NCBI GenBank assembly: GCA_019420905.1
Contig: JAHZGH010000011.1
Coordinates: 100,348 to 164,347, forward strand
Length of the DNA stretch: 64,000 bases
Reading direction: 5' to 3'
From: Succinivibrionaceae bacterium
GTDB lineage: Bacteria; Pseudomonadota; Gammaproteobacteria; Enterobacterales; Succinivibrionaceae
Both the position numbers and the translations under genes were made by a program. The notes beneath the pieces are model-generated. The model worked only from the letters and a program-made list of their open reading frames with translations. It was not told the DNA's origin and ran no database searches. Of the stretch, positions 46,602-55,322 are shown in pieces; position 1 is the first letter of the stretch, and each line of letters starts with the position of its first letter.

Positions 46602-47456
46602 TCAATTATCAACAACTATTAAATCAACATTGTGTGCTTTCAAAATATCTATAATACTATTATTAGGCTTTTGATCAGTTACAAGCGCACTAACATTAGA
46701 TAAATTACCTAATTTTACAGGAGCTTGAGATTCAAATTTCGATTTATCACACGCTAATATGGCTTGCTTAGCATTTTTCATCATTAATTGAGCCATAACA
46801 ACTTCAGAATAATTATAGTCAAGCAAAGTGCCATCATTATCAATAGCTCCTATACTTGATACAAAAAAATCAGCTCTAAACTGTTCTAAATCCTGCAGTG
46901 AATTAGGCCCCTCGATTCCCCCATTAAAAGCTTTTATTACCCCCGAAGGTATCAATACCTTAATATTTGGATATGGATAAAGACTATTTGCAACTCTTAA
47001 AGAATTTGTAATTACTAATAAATTATTTTTATGAACAAGCTCTTTTGCAATATATTCAACAGTTGATCCTATAGTAATAAAGACAGAGCTGCCATCTGGG
47101 ATTAAATCACTAACAGCTTTAGCAATTGCTTTTTTTTCTTTTACATAGGCTATTTCTCTTAGTGATAAATCTTTATTAGTAAATTCAATATTATTTACAG
47201 AGCTAGTATTATTATTAAATAATTCATCAACAGATAAATTATTTTTATTATTAATACTAGCCCCTCCATGATATTTGGATAATAAACCAAGCTCTTCTAA
47301 TTTCTTAAGATCTCGTCTGATAGTCTGTTCAGAAACGCCTAATTTTTGTGATAATTCACAAATACTTTGATAACCATAAGCTTTTAAAAAGCTTATTATT
47401 TTATCTTGACGAGGATTTAATTCATTTTGTTTTTGCGTATTGGTCGTACTATCCAT
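46602..47456 (-). CDS. yihW: DeoR-family repressor of sulfoglycolysis, YihW (CsqR)-like
   Basis: 284-residue DeoR regulator. N-terminal helix-turn-helix (LSQKLGVSEQTIRRDLKKLEELG near 35-60) and a sugar-phosphate-binding C-terminal domain. Compared from memory with E. coli YihW it shares long stretches (DGSSVFITIGSTVEYIA; ITNSLRVA; NGGIEGPNS; FRADFFVSSIGAI), so orthology is likely. Residues 70-88 form an extra asparagine-rich insert between the two domains. In E. coli this protein is de-repressed by sulfoquinovose metabolites. Here it is 12 bp downstream of the kinase gene on the same strand, so it is co-transcribed and controls the divergent operon. Confidence 0.88.
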   Translation of the reverse strand: MDSTTNTQKQNELNPRQDKIISFLKAYGYQSICELSQKLGVSEQTIRRDLKKLEELGLLSKYHGGASINNKNNLSVDELFNNNTSSVNNIEFTNKDLSLREIAYVKEKKAIAKAVSDLIPDGSSVFITIGSTVEYIAKELVHKNNLLVITNSLRVANSLYPYPNIKVLIPSGVIKAFNGGIEGPNSLQDLEQFRADFFVSSIGAIDNDGTLLDYNYSEVVMAQLMMKNAKQAILACDKSKFESQAPVKLGNLSNVSALVTDQKPNNSIIDILKAHNVDLIVVDN

Positions 47457-47468
47457 TATATTTACTTT

Positions 47469-48359
47469 TTAATATTCAGCTAAGAAAGTTTCTACTTGTT
47501 TCAGGGTTGGAATACCGGTTCTTCCGCCAGCTACAGTACATTTTAATGCTGATACAGCAGAAGAAAACTTTAAGACATCTGCAATTGACTTGTTAGTACA
47601 AATGCCATAAGCAAAAGCTCCATGAAATACATCTCCAGCTCCTGTAGTATCTACAACATTAACCTTGAAGCTTGCCTTACATATTATATTACCTTCATCA
47701 CAATATTTGTAACCTTCCCCACCTAAAGTTACATAAACATTACCTTTATTATTTGCTTGCGCATATTTTAAAGCTTCATCTACATTCTGCATTTTTGCAT
47801 AATTCAACAAACCAGGCTTTGAAAATACAGAATGAGTTGCTAATGCAACTAAATCATCGATAGGTTGATTAGTAATATCCGCATCCAATACAGTAGGAAT
47901 ATTAAGATTTTTTGCTATTTCAAAAGCTTTTTTAGTTCCTTCATGCCATCTTACATCAGCTAAAATCGCATCATATTTATTAAAGTCTATAAAATCCATA
48001 AAAGATGGATCTGGATCTAAAGAAGGTGATGGATATGAAACAATTACACGATTACCTTGTTTATCAACCAAAATAGAAGCTTGCGTTGACTGAGCATTTT
48101 TACAAATTCTCATATCATCAACACCTACACCTTCTTTAGCCAGTTCATCAATAATCGCTTTTCCTGTTGCATCATCCCCTACACGCGCAATCATATCTAC
48201 CTGAGCTCCTAAGCGAGCTAAAGCTACAGCTGCCGTAGCAGCTGGGCCTCCTCCCTGCTCCTTAAAAGAATTAGCAAAAAATTTACCTTCTTCCTTAGGT
48301 AAAGAATCAACAGAAAAAATTCTATCTAATACAGAAATGCCAACACATAAAATACGCAT
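47469..48359 (-). CDS. yihV: 6-deoxy-6-sulfofructose kinase (YihV-like, PfkB family)
   Basis: 296-residue ribokinase-family enzyme that phosphorylates sulfofructose to sulfofructose-1-phosphate. The ATG at 48359 (AAAGGTGG upstream, MRILCVGIS) is chosen; a longer frame upstream has no ribosome-binding site. Very close to E. coli YihV from memory: GGGPAATAAVALARLGAQVD, ILADVRWHEGTKKA, and the anion-hole/catalytic VVDTTGAGDVFHGA. Divergent from the yihU-like gene across a 312-bp regulatory gap; yihW-like gene follows in the same transcript. Confidence 0.93.
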   Translation of the reverse strand: MRILCVGISVLDRIFSVDSLPKEEGKFFANSFKEQGGGPAATAAVALARLGAQVDMIARVGDDATGKAIIDELAKEGVGVDDMRICKNAQSTQASILVDKQGNRVIVSYPSPSLDPDPSFMDFIDFNKYDAILADVRWHEGTKKAFEIAKNLNIPTVLDADITNQPIDDLVALATHSVFSKPGLLNYAKMQNVDEALKYAQANNKGNVYVTLGGEGYKYCDEGNIICKASFKVNVVDTTGAGDVFHGAFAYGICTNKSIADVLKFSSAVSALKCTVAGGRTGIPTLKQVETFLAEY

Positions 48360-48422
48360 AAAACCACCTTTATGTTTGTAATAAATATTACATATATTTA
48401 CTTTTTTATATTTAATTGTAAA

Positions 48423-48451
48423 CATTTTGTAAAAAAATAAGCAACAAAATG
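48423..48451. promoter_or_regulatory. Inverted repeat, candidate YihW operator
   Basis: CATTTTGT (48423-48430) and ACAAAATG (48444-48451) form a perfect 8-bp inverted repeat in the gap between the divergent kinase and reductase genes; a further half-like TTTTGTT occurs at about 48616. Suitable place for the DeoR-type repressor to act on both transcripts. Confidence 0.45.
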
Positions 48452-48585
48452 TCATTTATTGTTTTTTATTTTTAAATACAGATCTCATTTTTATAAAATA
48501 TAAAAGCAAAATATATTAGATATATCGATATTTTTACTTTATAAATCAGTTTGTTATATTTATATCGTTTATTTAATGTAACTTT

Positions 48586-48601
48586 TGTGACAACAATCAT
48601 G
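48586..48601 (+). promoter_or_regulatory. CRP-like site upstream of the sulfoglycolysis operon
   Basis: TGTGA-CAACAA-TCATG, nine of ten consensus half-site bases, about 70 bp upstream of the reductase ATG. Suggests glucose repression of the operon. Confidence 0.45.
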
Positions 48602-48671
48602 TAATTAAAATTACTATTTTGTTTTAATATGTACATATTTAAACATTATTAAAGATAAATAGGAGTTATTT

Positions 48672-49559
48672 ATGACACAGACAGTAGGATTTATTGGTCT
48701 AGGTCAAATGGGAAAACCAATGGCAACTAATATCTTAAAAAAAGGTTATGCCGTAAAGGTTTTTGATATTAATGAAAATGCTGTCAATTCCTTAGTTGAA
48801 CTTGGAGCTACAGGATGTAAGAGCCCTAAAGAAGTAGCAGTAAATACTGATTTCATAATTACAATGCTTCCAAATGGCAAACTTGTAAGTGATGTTGTTT
48901 TTGGAACAAATGGTTTTATTTCATCTTTGTCTAATGATGCTCTTTATATTGATATGTCAACAATCAATCCATATGAATCAGATGAAATACGTAAAAAAAT
49001 AAAAGCCCTAGGCAAAGACATGATGGAATGCCCTGTAGGACGTACATCTGCTGATGCTGTCACTGGAACTTTACTTTTGTTAGCAGGCGGAACAAAAGAA
49101 CAAATTGAAAAGGCCCATGATGTTTTAATGTGTATGGGTAATCAGATTATTGATGCGGGCGGTCCTGGCATGGGAATTCGTTTAAAAATCGTCAATAACT
49201 TTATGAGCATAGCATTAAATTCATTATCAGCCGAAGCTGCAGTTTTGTGTGAAAGCATGGGACTTTCTTTGAATATTGCCATTGAAATGATGAAAGGAAC
49301 TCCAGCAATTAAAAGCCACTTCTTAACTACTTGGCAAGCAAAAGTATTAAATGGCGATACTTCTCCTGCATTTATGGTCGATCTTGCTCACAAAGATTTA
49401 GGCATTGCTTTAGATATTGCCAATAAATTACATGTTCCTATGACTATGGGAGCTGCGGCACGAGAAATATACAACAGTGCCAGTGCCTTTGGACATGGTC
49501 GTGAAGATTGGACTTCAATTTTAAATCACTTAAGAAATTTACAAAAAGGTTCTAAATAA
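48672..49559 (+). CDS. yihU: 3-sulfolactaldehyde reductase (YihU-like)
   Basis: 295-residue beta-hydroxyacid dehydrogenase that reduces sulfolactaldehyde to 2,3-dihydroxypropane-1-sulfonate with NADH. N-terminal GLGQMGKPMA binds NAD; PVGRTS at 121-126 with R124 matches the sulfonate-recognition loop of E. coli YihU; catalytic lysine K172 in RLKIVNN. From memory the alignment with E. coli YihU is almost gapless (LLLLAGGT, SAEAAVLCE, FMVDLAHKDLGIALD). First gene of the plus-strand operon with TAGGAG upstream. Confidence 0.94.
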   Translation: MTQTVGFIGLGQMGKPMATNILKKGYAVKVFDINENAVNSLVELGATGCKSPKEVAVNTDFIITMLPNGKLVSDVVFGTNGFISSLSNDALYIDMSTINPYESDEIRKKIKALGKDMMECPVGRTSADAVTGTLLLLAGGTKEQIEKAHDVLMCMGNQIIDAGGPGMGIRLKIVNNFMSIALNSLSAEAAVLCESMGLSLNIAIEMMKGTPAIKSHFLTTWQAKVLNGDTSPAFMVDLAHKDLGIALDIANKLHVPMTMGAAAREIYNSASAFGHGREDWTSILNHLRNLQKGSK

Positions 49560-49577
49560 TTAGAGGGGAAAATAAAA

Positions 49578-50459
49578 ATGCAACAATATACTGTAAAAGA
49601 TTTAGCTCGTTCATCTGGTGGTCTTGCAATGTTAGCTGTCGATCAACGTGAAGCCTTACGCATCATGTTTGAGAAAGCTACTGGTATAGTTCCAACCACT
49701 GACGAAACTATAAGAAACTTCAAAGTATCTGCAGCAAAAATCTTATCACCTTATGCTTCAGCTGTCTTGGTAGACAAACAATTTTGCTTAGATGAAATTA
49801 TCAAAACTAAAGCCATTGCTCCAAGCTCTAATATGATTGTATCTGCTGATGACTTTATCCCTGGTAATGGCATTCCTGTAGATGATGTCAAAATTGATAT
49901 GAGCGTAGATCCAATGTATGTACGTGAAAATGGTGGTAAGGCATTAAAGCTTTTGGTTCTATGGCGTGAAGATGAAAGCGCTGAAGATCGTTTAAATATG
50001 GTGTCAGAATTCTGTAAACGTTGCAAAAGTGCAGGCTTAGTTTCAATTATTGAACCTGTTGTAAGACCGCCAAGACATCATGCTTATTTCAATAAAGAAG
50101 AGTGCATCTTGAAAGCTGCTAAAGAATTAGGAGAGACTGATGCTGATATCTATAAGATCGAAATGCCTTTAGGTGGCGTAGGTCCTTTCCAAAAATTAGT
50201 AGACGCTACAGCTAGAGTTAATGATTTAATCAAGATGCCTTGGGTAATTTTATCTTCAGGTGTAGCTCCTGATCTGTTCCCTCGCGCTGTTCGTGCTGCT
50301 ATGCAATCAGGTGCAAGTGGCTTCCTTGCAGGACGTGCTGTATGGGCAAATGTTGTCGGAGCTTGTGATCCTGAAATGATGTTGAAAGATTTGTCTGTTC
50401 CAAGACTTCAAACTTTAGGAAACATAGTAGACGAAGCTATGTCTAAACGCTCTAACTAA
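49578..50459 (+). CDS. yihT: Sulfofructosephosphate aldolase (YihT-like)
   Basis: 293-residue class I aldolase that splits sulfofructose-1-phosphate to dihydroxyacetone phosphate and sulfolactaldehyde. Schiff-base lysine K193 (ADIYKIEMP) falls at the same number as in E. coli YihT; other near-identical stretches are [44 protein letters not shown] and [12 protein letters not shown]. Together with the kinase and reductase it makes the sulfo-EMP core complete. 18 bp after yihU-like gene; a hairpin follows. Confidence 0.95.
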   Translation: MQQYTVKDLARSSGGLAMLAVDQREALRIMFEKATGIVPTTDETIRNFKVSAAKILSPYASAVLVDKQFCLDEIIKTKAIAPSSNMIVSADDFIPGNGIPVDDVKIDMSVDPMYVRENGGKALKLLVLWREDESAEDRLNMVSEFCKRCKSAGLVSIIEPVVRPPRHHAYFNKEECILKAAKELGETDADIYKIEMPLGGVGPFQKLVDATARVNDLIKMPWVILSSGVAPDLFPRAVRAAMQSGASGFLAGRAVWANVVGACDPEMMLKDLSVPRLQTLGNIVDEAMSKRSN

Positions 50460-50474
50460 ATAATTTATAAAACG

Positions 50475-50500
50475 TCAACATCTAAAAAAATAGATGTTGA
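50475..50500 (+). promoter_or_regulatory. Intercistronic hairpin after the aldolase gene
   Basis: Ten-base stem TCAACATCTA/TAGATGTTGA with a 6-nt loop and a short TTGTT tail. Probably partial termination or message processing between the core enzymes and the downstream dehydrogenase/transporter genes. Confidence 0.5.
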
Positions 50501-50555
50501 TTGTTATAGATAAAAATATTTAATTCAAACAAATCTAAAATATAAGGAATAAAAA

Positions 50556-51560
50556 ATGAAAGAAACCCACGTATTATTTGATGCTATCGATCATGTAACT
50601 TACGAAACAATAGAAGTAGAAAAAAAAGCTTTAGGTCCTAAGGAAGTAAGAATCGAACCTGCTTATTATGGTATCTGTGGTTCAGATCTGCATGTTTTAC
50701 ATGGTAAGCATCCTTTTGCAAAACCGCCGGTAGTACCAGGACATGAATTAGCAGCTTATGTCGTAGAAGTAGGAACTGATGTTACCTCTGTAAAAGTTGG
50801 AGATCATGTAACATTGGATCCGATCATGGCTTGTATGAAATGCCACGCTTGTTTATCTGGTCGATTCAATTTATGCGAACCGCCTCATGTAGCTGGCTTT
50901 AGAGCTCCTGGATTTGCCAGATCCTCTCATGTAGTTCCTGAGAGAAATTGTCACAAAGCTCCTGATTCTCTACCGATGAACGTATTGGCTTTTGCAGAGC
51001 CTGCATCTTGTGCCTACCACGCTGTGCATAGAATGCCGAAAAATTCATTAGAAAGAATTTTAGTTATTGGTGCTGGAACAATTGGTTTATCTATTATTCA
51101 AGGCTTAAAAATTATAGGCTGCAAAGATATTTCTGTTATTGAGCCTGATGAGAACAAACGTAAGTTAGCATTAAAACTAGGTGCTACAAAATCTTATGGA
51201 ATAAATGAAATTCCTGAAGAAGATATATTTACTGGCGTAATTGATGTTGTTGCATCACAAAGCACTATCACAGACTCTTTTAAACATCTAAGGGCTGGAG
51301 GAACTGTATTATGCATGGGTGTACCTTCTGGCCCAAGAGAGGTTCCTCTTCCTAGAATGAACAGATTTGAATGCGACCTTTTAAGCTCTGGAATGTATGT
51401 TCCTTCTGACATTGACGGCGCTGTAAAATGGCTTGCAGAAGGTTTATTCGATACAAGCGATTTAATTACAGAAATTTTCCCTGTAGAACAAGCTTCTAAA
51501 GCTTTCAAACGAGCTTTAGATCCTGATTCCATCAAGATCTTAATCAAATTTAGAGATTAA
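50556..51560 (+). CDS. Zinc-dependent alcohol dehydrogenase of the sulfoglycolysis cluster
   Basis: 334-residue medium-chain dehydrogenase. Catalytic zinc C of GICGSD and H-E of GHELAA; structural zinc CMKCHACLSGRFNLC; nucleotide loop VIGAGTIGLS near 172. Same family as sorbitol and galactitol-1-phosphate dehydrogenases. It is not part of the E. coli yih cluster. As no YihS isomerase is present, it could make sulfofructose by oxidising a sulfo-alditol, or act on dihydroxypropanesulfonate; both are inference. Confidence 0.9.
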   Translation: MKETHVLFDAIDHVTYETIEVEKKALGPKEVRIEPAYYGICGSDLHVLHGKHPFAKPPVVPGHELAAYVVEVGTDVTSVKVGDHVTLDPIMACMKCHACLSGRFNLCEPPHVAGFRAPGFARSSHVVPERNCHKAPDSLPMNVLAFAEPASCAYHAVHRMPKNSLERILVIGAGTIGLSIIQGLKIIGCKDISVIEPDENKRKLALKLGATKSYGINEIPEEDIFTGVIDVVASQSTITDSFKHLRAGGTVLCMGVPSGPREVPLPRMNRFECDLLSSGMYVPSDIDGAVKWLAEGLFDTSDLITEIFPVEQASKAFKRALDPDSIKILIKFRD

Positions 51561-51584
51561 TTATAAATTCCAGGGGACTAATTT

Positions 51585-53003
51585 ATGCAACCAAATTTAA
51601 TAATTTCGAAGCCTCAGGATGTCGTTGATATTATTAACGAATATGCTCCTGAAAAGACCTCTCTTTTTATTACCTTAATTGCTCTCGGAGGCATCATGAT
51701 TGATGCCTATCAAGCAGCAATGATTGGATTTGGCAACTCTTATATTGCAGCACAATTTAGCATATCTCAAGGCTTAGCTGCTACAGTTAATGCCTCTGTG
51801 TTAGTTGCCGCATTAATCGGTGGTCTTATTGCTGATAGTATAATCAACAAGTTAGGTCAACAAAAATCCTTCATTTTAGGTTTAGGACTTACAACTTTAG
51901 GTGCATTTGCTGTCGCTTTTGCACCTAATATCTGGGTAGTTTTAATTTGCCGTATCGTTATGGGTGTCGGCTTAGGTATTGACTTCCCTTTGGCAACTAG
52001 TGCTGTAGCAGAATTTAAAGGCGCTAAAAATAAAAAATCCAGTACATCTGTAAACTTATGGCAGATGGCTTGGTATATTTCTACAACCATTGTATTTTTA
52101 GTTTTATTACCTTTAAATTTAAGTGGTTTAGCAGATCCTCTTTTATGGCGTTACGGTATATTTGTAGGAGCTGTCTTTGCTTTCATAATCATGATACTAA
52201 GATATGTATATATCGGAGAATCAGCAATTTGGGCAGCACGTGTCGGCAAATTTAATTTATCCAAAGAAATCTTAAAGAAAAGATACAATATTAATGCAGC
52301 TGTCTCAGATCAAGTAACTACAGAACAAACTCAACAAAAAGCTACCAGAATTAATTCAATCAATAGCTATAAGATGATGTTTAGTCCAAAATATAGAGGC
52401 AGAACTATCTTAGGATGCGTAGTTGCTACTATGCAAGCTTGGCAATATAACGCTGTTGGTGTTTATCTTCCTCTTACTCTCGGTGGTATTTTAGGAAATG
52501 AACTTACCGCAGCTTTAGGTGGCAGTGCTGTAGTAAATGCTTTATTCGGTATTACTGGAGGAGCTTTAGGATCTATCTTTATCACCAAGTTTGGTTCCAG
52601 AAAATTATCCATGTTTGGTTTTTTCTTGGTAACTGCACTATTAATCATCCTAGGAGCTAGTGCCGGAAGCAATCCTTGGTTATCAATATTACTTTTAGGC
52701 TTAATCATATTCTTCCACTCCTCTGGTCCTGGTGGATTAGGCATGACCATTGCCACTATGTCTTATCCTCCTTGCATTAGACCTGCTGGTATTGGTTTTG
52801 CTCGTGCCATTATGAGAACTGGTGCTATTGCTGGACTTATATTCTGGCCTATTTTATGGGGAACTTTTAAGACTGACGCTTTCTTCTATTTAGCCTTAGT
52901 ACCTTTTATTGGATTCTTAACCTGTGTATTAATCAACTGGGAACCTGTAGGTTATAACGTTGACAGTGAAGACGAAGAAGTCTTAAGAACCTTATCCAAA
53001 TAA
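51585..53003 (+). CDS. MFS transporter (sugar-porter/organic-acid type)
   Basis: 472-residue twelve-helix major facilitator. After a 28-residue cytoplasmic N-terminus, helices start at LFITLIALGG; the loop 2-3 motif appears as GGLIADSIINKLGQQ, and IVMGVGLGIDFPLATSAVAEF in helix 4 resembles sugar/phosphate porters. A cytoplasmic loop of about 60 residues separates the two halves. In E. coli the cluster uses GPH-family YihO/YihP; this is a different family. Likely imports the sulfosugar or exports the C3-sulfonate. Confidence 0.88.
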   Translation: MQPNLIISKPQDVVDIINEYAPEKTSLFITLIALGGIMIDAYQAAMIGFGNSYIAAQFSISQGLAATVNASVLVAALIGGLIADSIINKLGQQKSFILGLGLTTLGAFAVAFAPNIWVVLICRIVMGVGLGIDFPLATSAVAEFKGAKNKKSSTSVNLWQMAWYISTTIVFLVLLPLNLSGLADPLLWRYGIFVGAVFAFIIMILRYVYIGESAIWAARVGKFNLSKEILKKRYNINAAVSDQVTTEQTQQKATRINSINSYKMMFSPKYRGRTILGCVVATMQAWQYNAVGVYLPLTLGGILGNELTAALGGSAVVNALFGITGGALGSIFITKFGSRKLSMFGFFLVTALLIILGASAGSNPWLSILLLGLIIFFHSSGPGGLGMTIATMSYPPCIRPAGIGFARAIMRTGAIAGLIFWPILWGTFKTDAFFYLALVPFIGFLTCVLINWEPVGYNVDSEDEEVLRTLSK

Positions 53004-53027
53004 TAGCCTGTCGCAATAATTTCTTTT

Positions 53028-53048
53028 GCCCTTACCCCGCGTAAGGGC
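53028..53048 (+). promoter_or_regulatory. Intercistronic hairpin between the two MFS genes
   Basis: GCCCTTAC/GTAAGGGC stem with a 5-nt loop, followed by TTTACC. Weak terminator or stabiliser. Confidence 0.5.
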
Positions 53049-53067
53049 TTTACCGAGGTAATCATAT

Positions 53068-54351
53068 ATGGAACATGATGGTCTTCATGGCAAGGCTATG
53101 AGAAGAGTTGTTGCTGCCAGTTTTGCCGGTGCAATGTTAGAATGGTACGACTTTTTTCTCTTTGGAACAGCTTCAGCCTTAATTTTTGCCCCTTTATTTT
53201 TCCCTTCATATGATCCTATTACTGGAGTAATAGCCTCATTTGCTACTTTTGGTGTAGGTTTTGTGATGAGGCCTATAGGAGGAATTGTTTTTGGACATTT
53301 TGGAGACAAAATCGGCCGCAGAGTAACTCTTATTTGGACTTTACTAATTGTTGGAATTTCAACTTTTGTTATTGGTCTACTTCCAACATATGAACAAGGC
53401 GGAATTTTAGCACCAATTTTATTATTAGTATGTCGTTTAGTACAAGGTTTTGGACTTGGAGGAGAATATGGAGGAGCTGCTTTATTAACAATTGAATCGG
53501 CTCCTAAAAAAAGACGTGGTTTTTTAGGATCAATTCCTCAAGCAGCAGCTTCAGTTGGAATTATGACAGCAACAGGAGTTTTTGCAGCTTGTACTGCTTT
53601 ATTTACAGATGAACAATTCATGCAATATGGCTGGAGAATTCCTTTCTTGTTATCTGCAGTCATATTGATAATTGGCTCATATATTCGAATTCATACTGAA
53701 GAACCTCATGAGTTTAAAAAAGTAAAAGAAAACGCCAAAACAGTAAAAGCTCCAATTATAGAGATTTTTAGAAAACATCCTAAAAATATTCTATTGGCAT
53801 TAGGAGCAAGACTTGCTGAAACAGTATCTTCCAACACGATTAATGCTTTCGGTATGGTCTATATATCTTCAGTATTACTAATGGATAAAAATATCCCTTT
53901 AACCGGAATGATGATAGCTTCAGCTATTGGTATTTTAGCCTGTCCTATTTTTGGCTTAATATCAGATAAGATCGGCCAAAGAACCATATATATGGCTGGA
54001 GCATTATTTTGTGTAATATTTGCGTTTCCTTTTTTCATGCTATTGGAAACTCAAAATCCAACAATTATTATTTTGGCTTTAATAATTGGATATAACTTAG
54101 GCCCAACAGCCATGTTTGCTGTACAACCAACGATGTTCAGTAAAATGTTTGGTACTAACGTAAGATATACAGGTCTGTCTTTTGCATATCAATTTTCAGC
54201 AATTTTAGGTGGATTTACTCCTCTTATAAACTCAACACTGTTACAACTTAACGATAACAGCTATAAATTTGTAGCAATATTTTTCTTACTTATATCATTA
54301 ATTGCTTTTATATCAGTGAAGTTAATCAAACCAATTGATGACGATATCTAA
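53068..54351 (+). CDS. MFS transporter, metabolite:H+ symporter (MHS) type
   Basis: 427 residues with twelve helices. Opening AASFAGAMLEWYDFFLFGTAS and the GHFGDKIGRR loop 2-3 motif, then RLVQGFGLGGEYGGAA, are signatures of the ProP/ShiA/KgtP group, which carry organic acids or betaine with protons. In this operon export of dihydroxypropanesulfonate or import of a second sulfonate are plausible. Composition and codon use look like its neighbours. Confidence 0.9.
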   Translation: MEHDGLHGKAMRRVVAASFAGAMLEWYDFFLFGTASALIFAPLFFPSYDPITGVIASFATFGVGFVMRPIGGIVFGHFGDKIGRRVTLIWTLLIVGISTFVIGLLPTYEQGGILAPILLLVCRLVQGFGLGGEYGGAALLTIESAPKKRRGFLGSIPQAAASVGIMTATGVFAACTALFTDEQFMQYGWRIPFLLSAVILIIGSYIRIHTEEPHEFKKVKENAKTVKAPIIEIFRKHPKNILLALGARLAETVSSNTINAFGMVYISSVLLMDKNIPLTGMMIASAIGILACPIFGLISDKIGQRTIYMAGALFCVIFAFPFFMLLETQNPTIIILALIIGYNLGPTAMFAVQPTMFSKMFGTNVRYTGLSFAYQFSAILGGFTPLINSTLLQLNDNSYKFVAIFFLLISLIAFISVKLIKPIDDDI

Positions 54352-54367
54352 AATAAGGAGTTTTTAT

Positions 54368-55240
54368 ATGTCTATATTAGATCCTCATATTCAAGGCTTA
54401 ATGAAAGCTTTTGATACACCATGGCCTGGCCCTAAAGGAGAAACGTATACCTTAAAATCAGATCTTCTAGAACTTACAGTTTGTCCAAACGATGGAGCTC
54501 GCATTACAGAACTAAAATATAAAGGCACAAATATACTACGAACATATAACGAACAAAGACGAGCTTTTCAATATGGCTGTTTTCCTATGATACCTTGGGT
54601 TGGCCGTATAGAAAATGGAGATATTAAATTTAACTCTAAAACTTATCATTTATATCAAAACAAAGGTAAAAATGCCATGCACGGCATAGCTCATTTTGAA
54701 AATTGGCAAGTAATTGATGTTGATAAGCAATCTATTGTTTTAATGTATACTCTAGGTAATCCTTGGCCTTGGTCTGGTAAAGTTTATGAAAAACTATGCA
54801 TAAAAGAAAATATATTAGAAATGAGTTTAAAAGTAGAAACAGATAAAGATTCATTTCCTGCATCAGTTGGATGGCATCCTTGGTTTTTAAAAGATCCAAA
54901 AAATACTGGTGAAAACAAGCTTAGCGTAAGTTTTAAAGCTGATTATATGGAAGAAATTGTAGATGAATTACCTACAACAAGAAAACTAGCTGTAAAGCCT
55001 GGTCCTTACGACGATTGTTTTGATTTTGACAACTATAATGCTGGCGCCATATTGAATTATAAGGATGATTTTTCAATCAACATCAGTTCAAATTGTCCAG
55101 CTTTGATTGTATTTGATAAACAACCTGATGCTACTTGTGTCAACACTATCACAGGTGTACCAAATGATTTAAACACTAATCCAAATATAGTAACACCAAT
55201 TAAGCCTCTAGAAGCAAAAGCAAAATGGGAGTTTCTCTAA
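54368..55240 (+). CDS. Aldose-1-epimerase-like protein (possible sulfosugar mutarotase)
   Basis: About 290 residues of the galactose-mutarotase fold. The ATG at 54368 has AAGGAG 7 bp upstream and lies after the preceding MFS stop; longer in-frame starts inside that gene are ignored. Candidate active-site residues are the histidine of AMHGIAH (near residue 108), the histidine of GWHPWF (near 177) and the late acidic residue near the C-terminus. Position at the end of a sulfoglycolysis operon suggests a role like E. coli YihR, interconverting the anomers of sulfoquinovose. Confidence 0.8.
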   Translation: MSILDPHIQGLMKAFDTPWPGPKGETYTLKSDLLELTVCPNDGARITELKYKGTNILRTYNEQRRAFQYGCFPMIPWVGRIENGDIKFNSKTYHLYQNKGKNAMHGIAHFENWQVIDVDKQSIVLMYTLGNPWPWSGKVYEKLCIKENILEMSLKVETDKDSFPASVGWHPWFLKDPKNTGENKLSVSFKADYMEEIVDELPTTRKLAVKPGPYDDCFDFDNYNAGAILNYKDDFSINISSNCPALIVFDKQPDATCVNTITGVPNDLNTNPNIVTPIKPLEAKAKWEFL

Positions 55241-55270
55241 AAACCTTAAATAAAAAATAACTTCATTAAT

Positions 55271-55308
55271 ATCCCGTTATTAATCTAGTCTGCAACTAAT
55301 AACGGGAT
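55271..55308. terminator. Bidirectional terminator after the mutarotase gene
   Basis: 12-bp perfect stem ATCCCGTTATTA/TAATAACGGGAT between convergent genes. Confidence 0.75.
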
Positions 55309-55322
55309 TATCATTTATAAAT

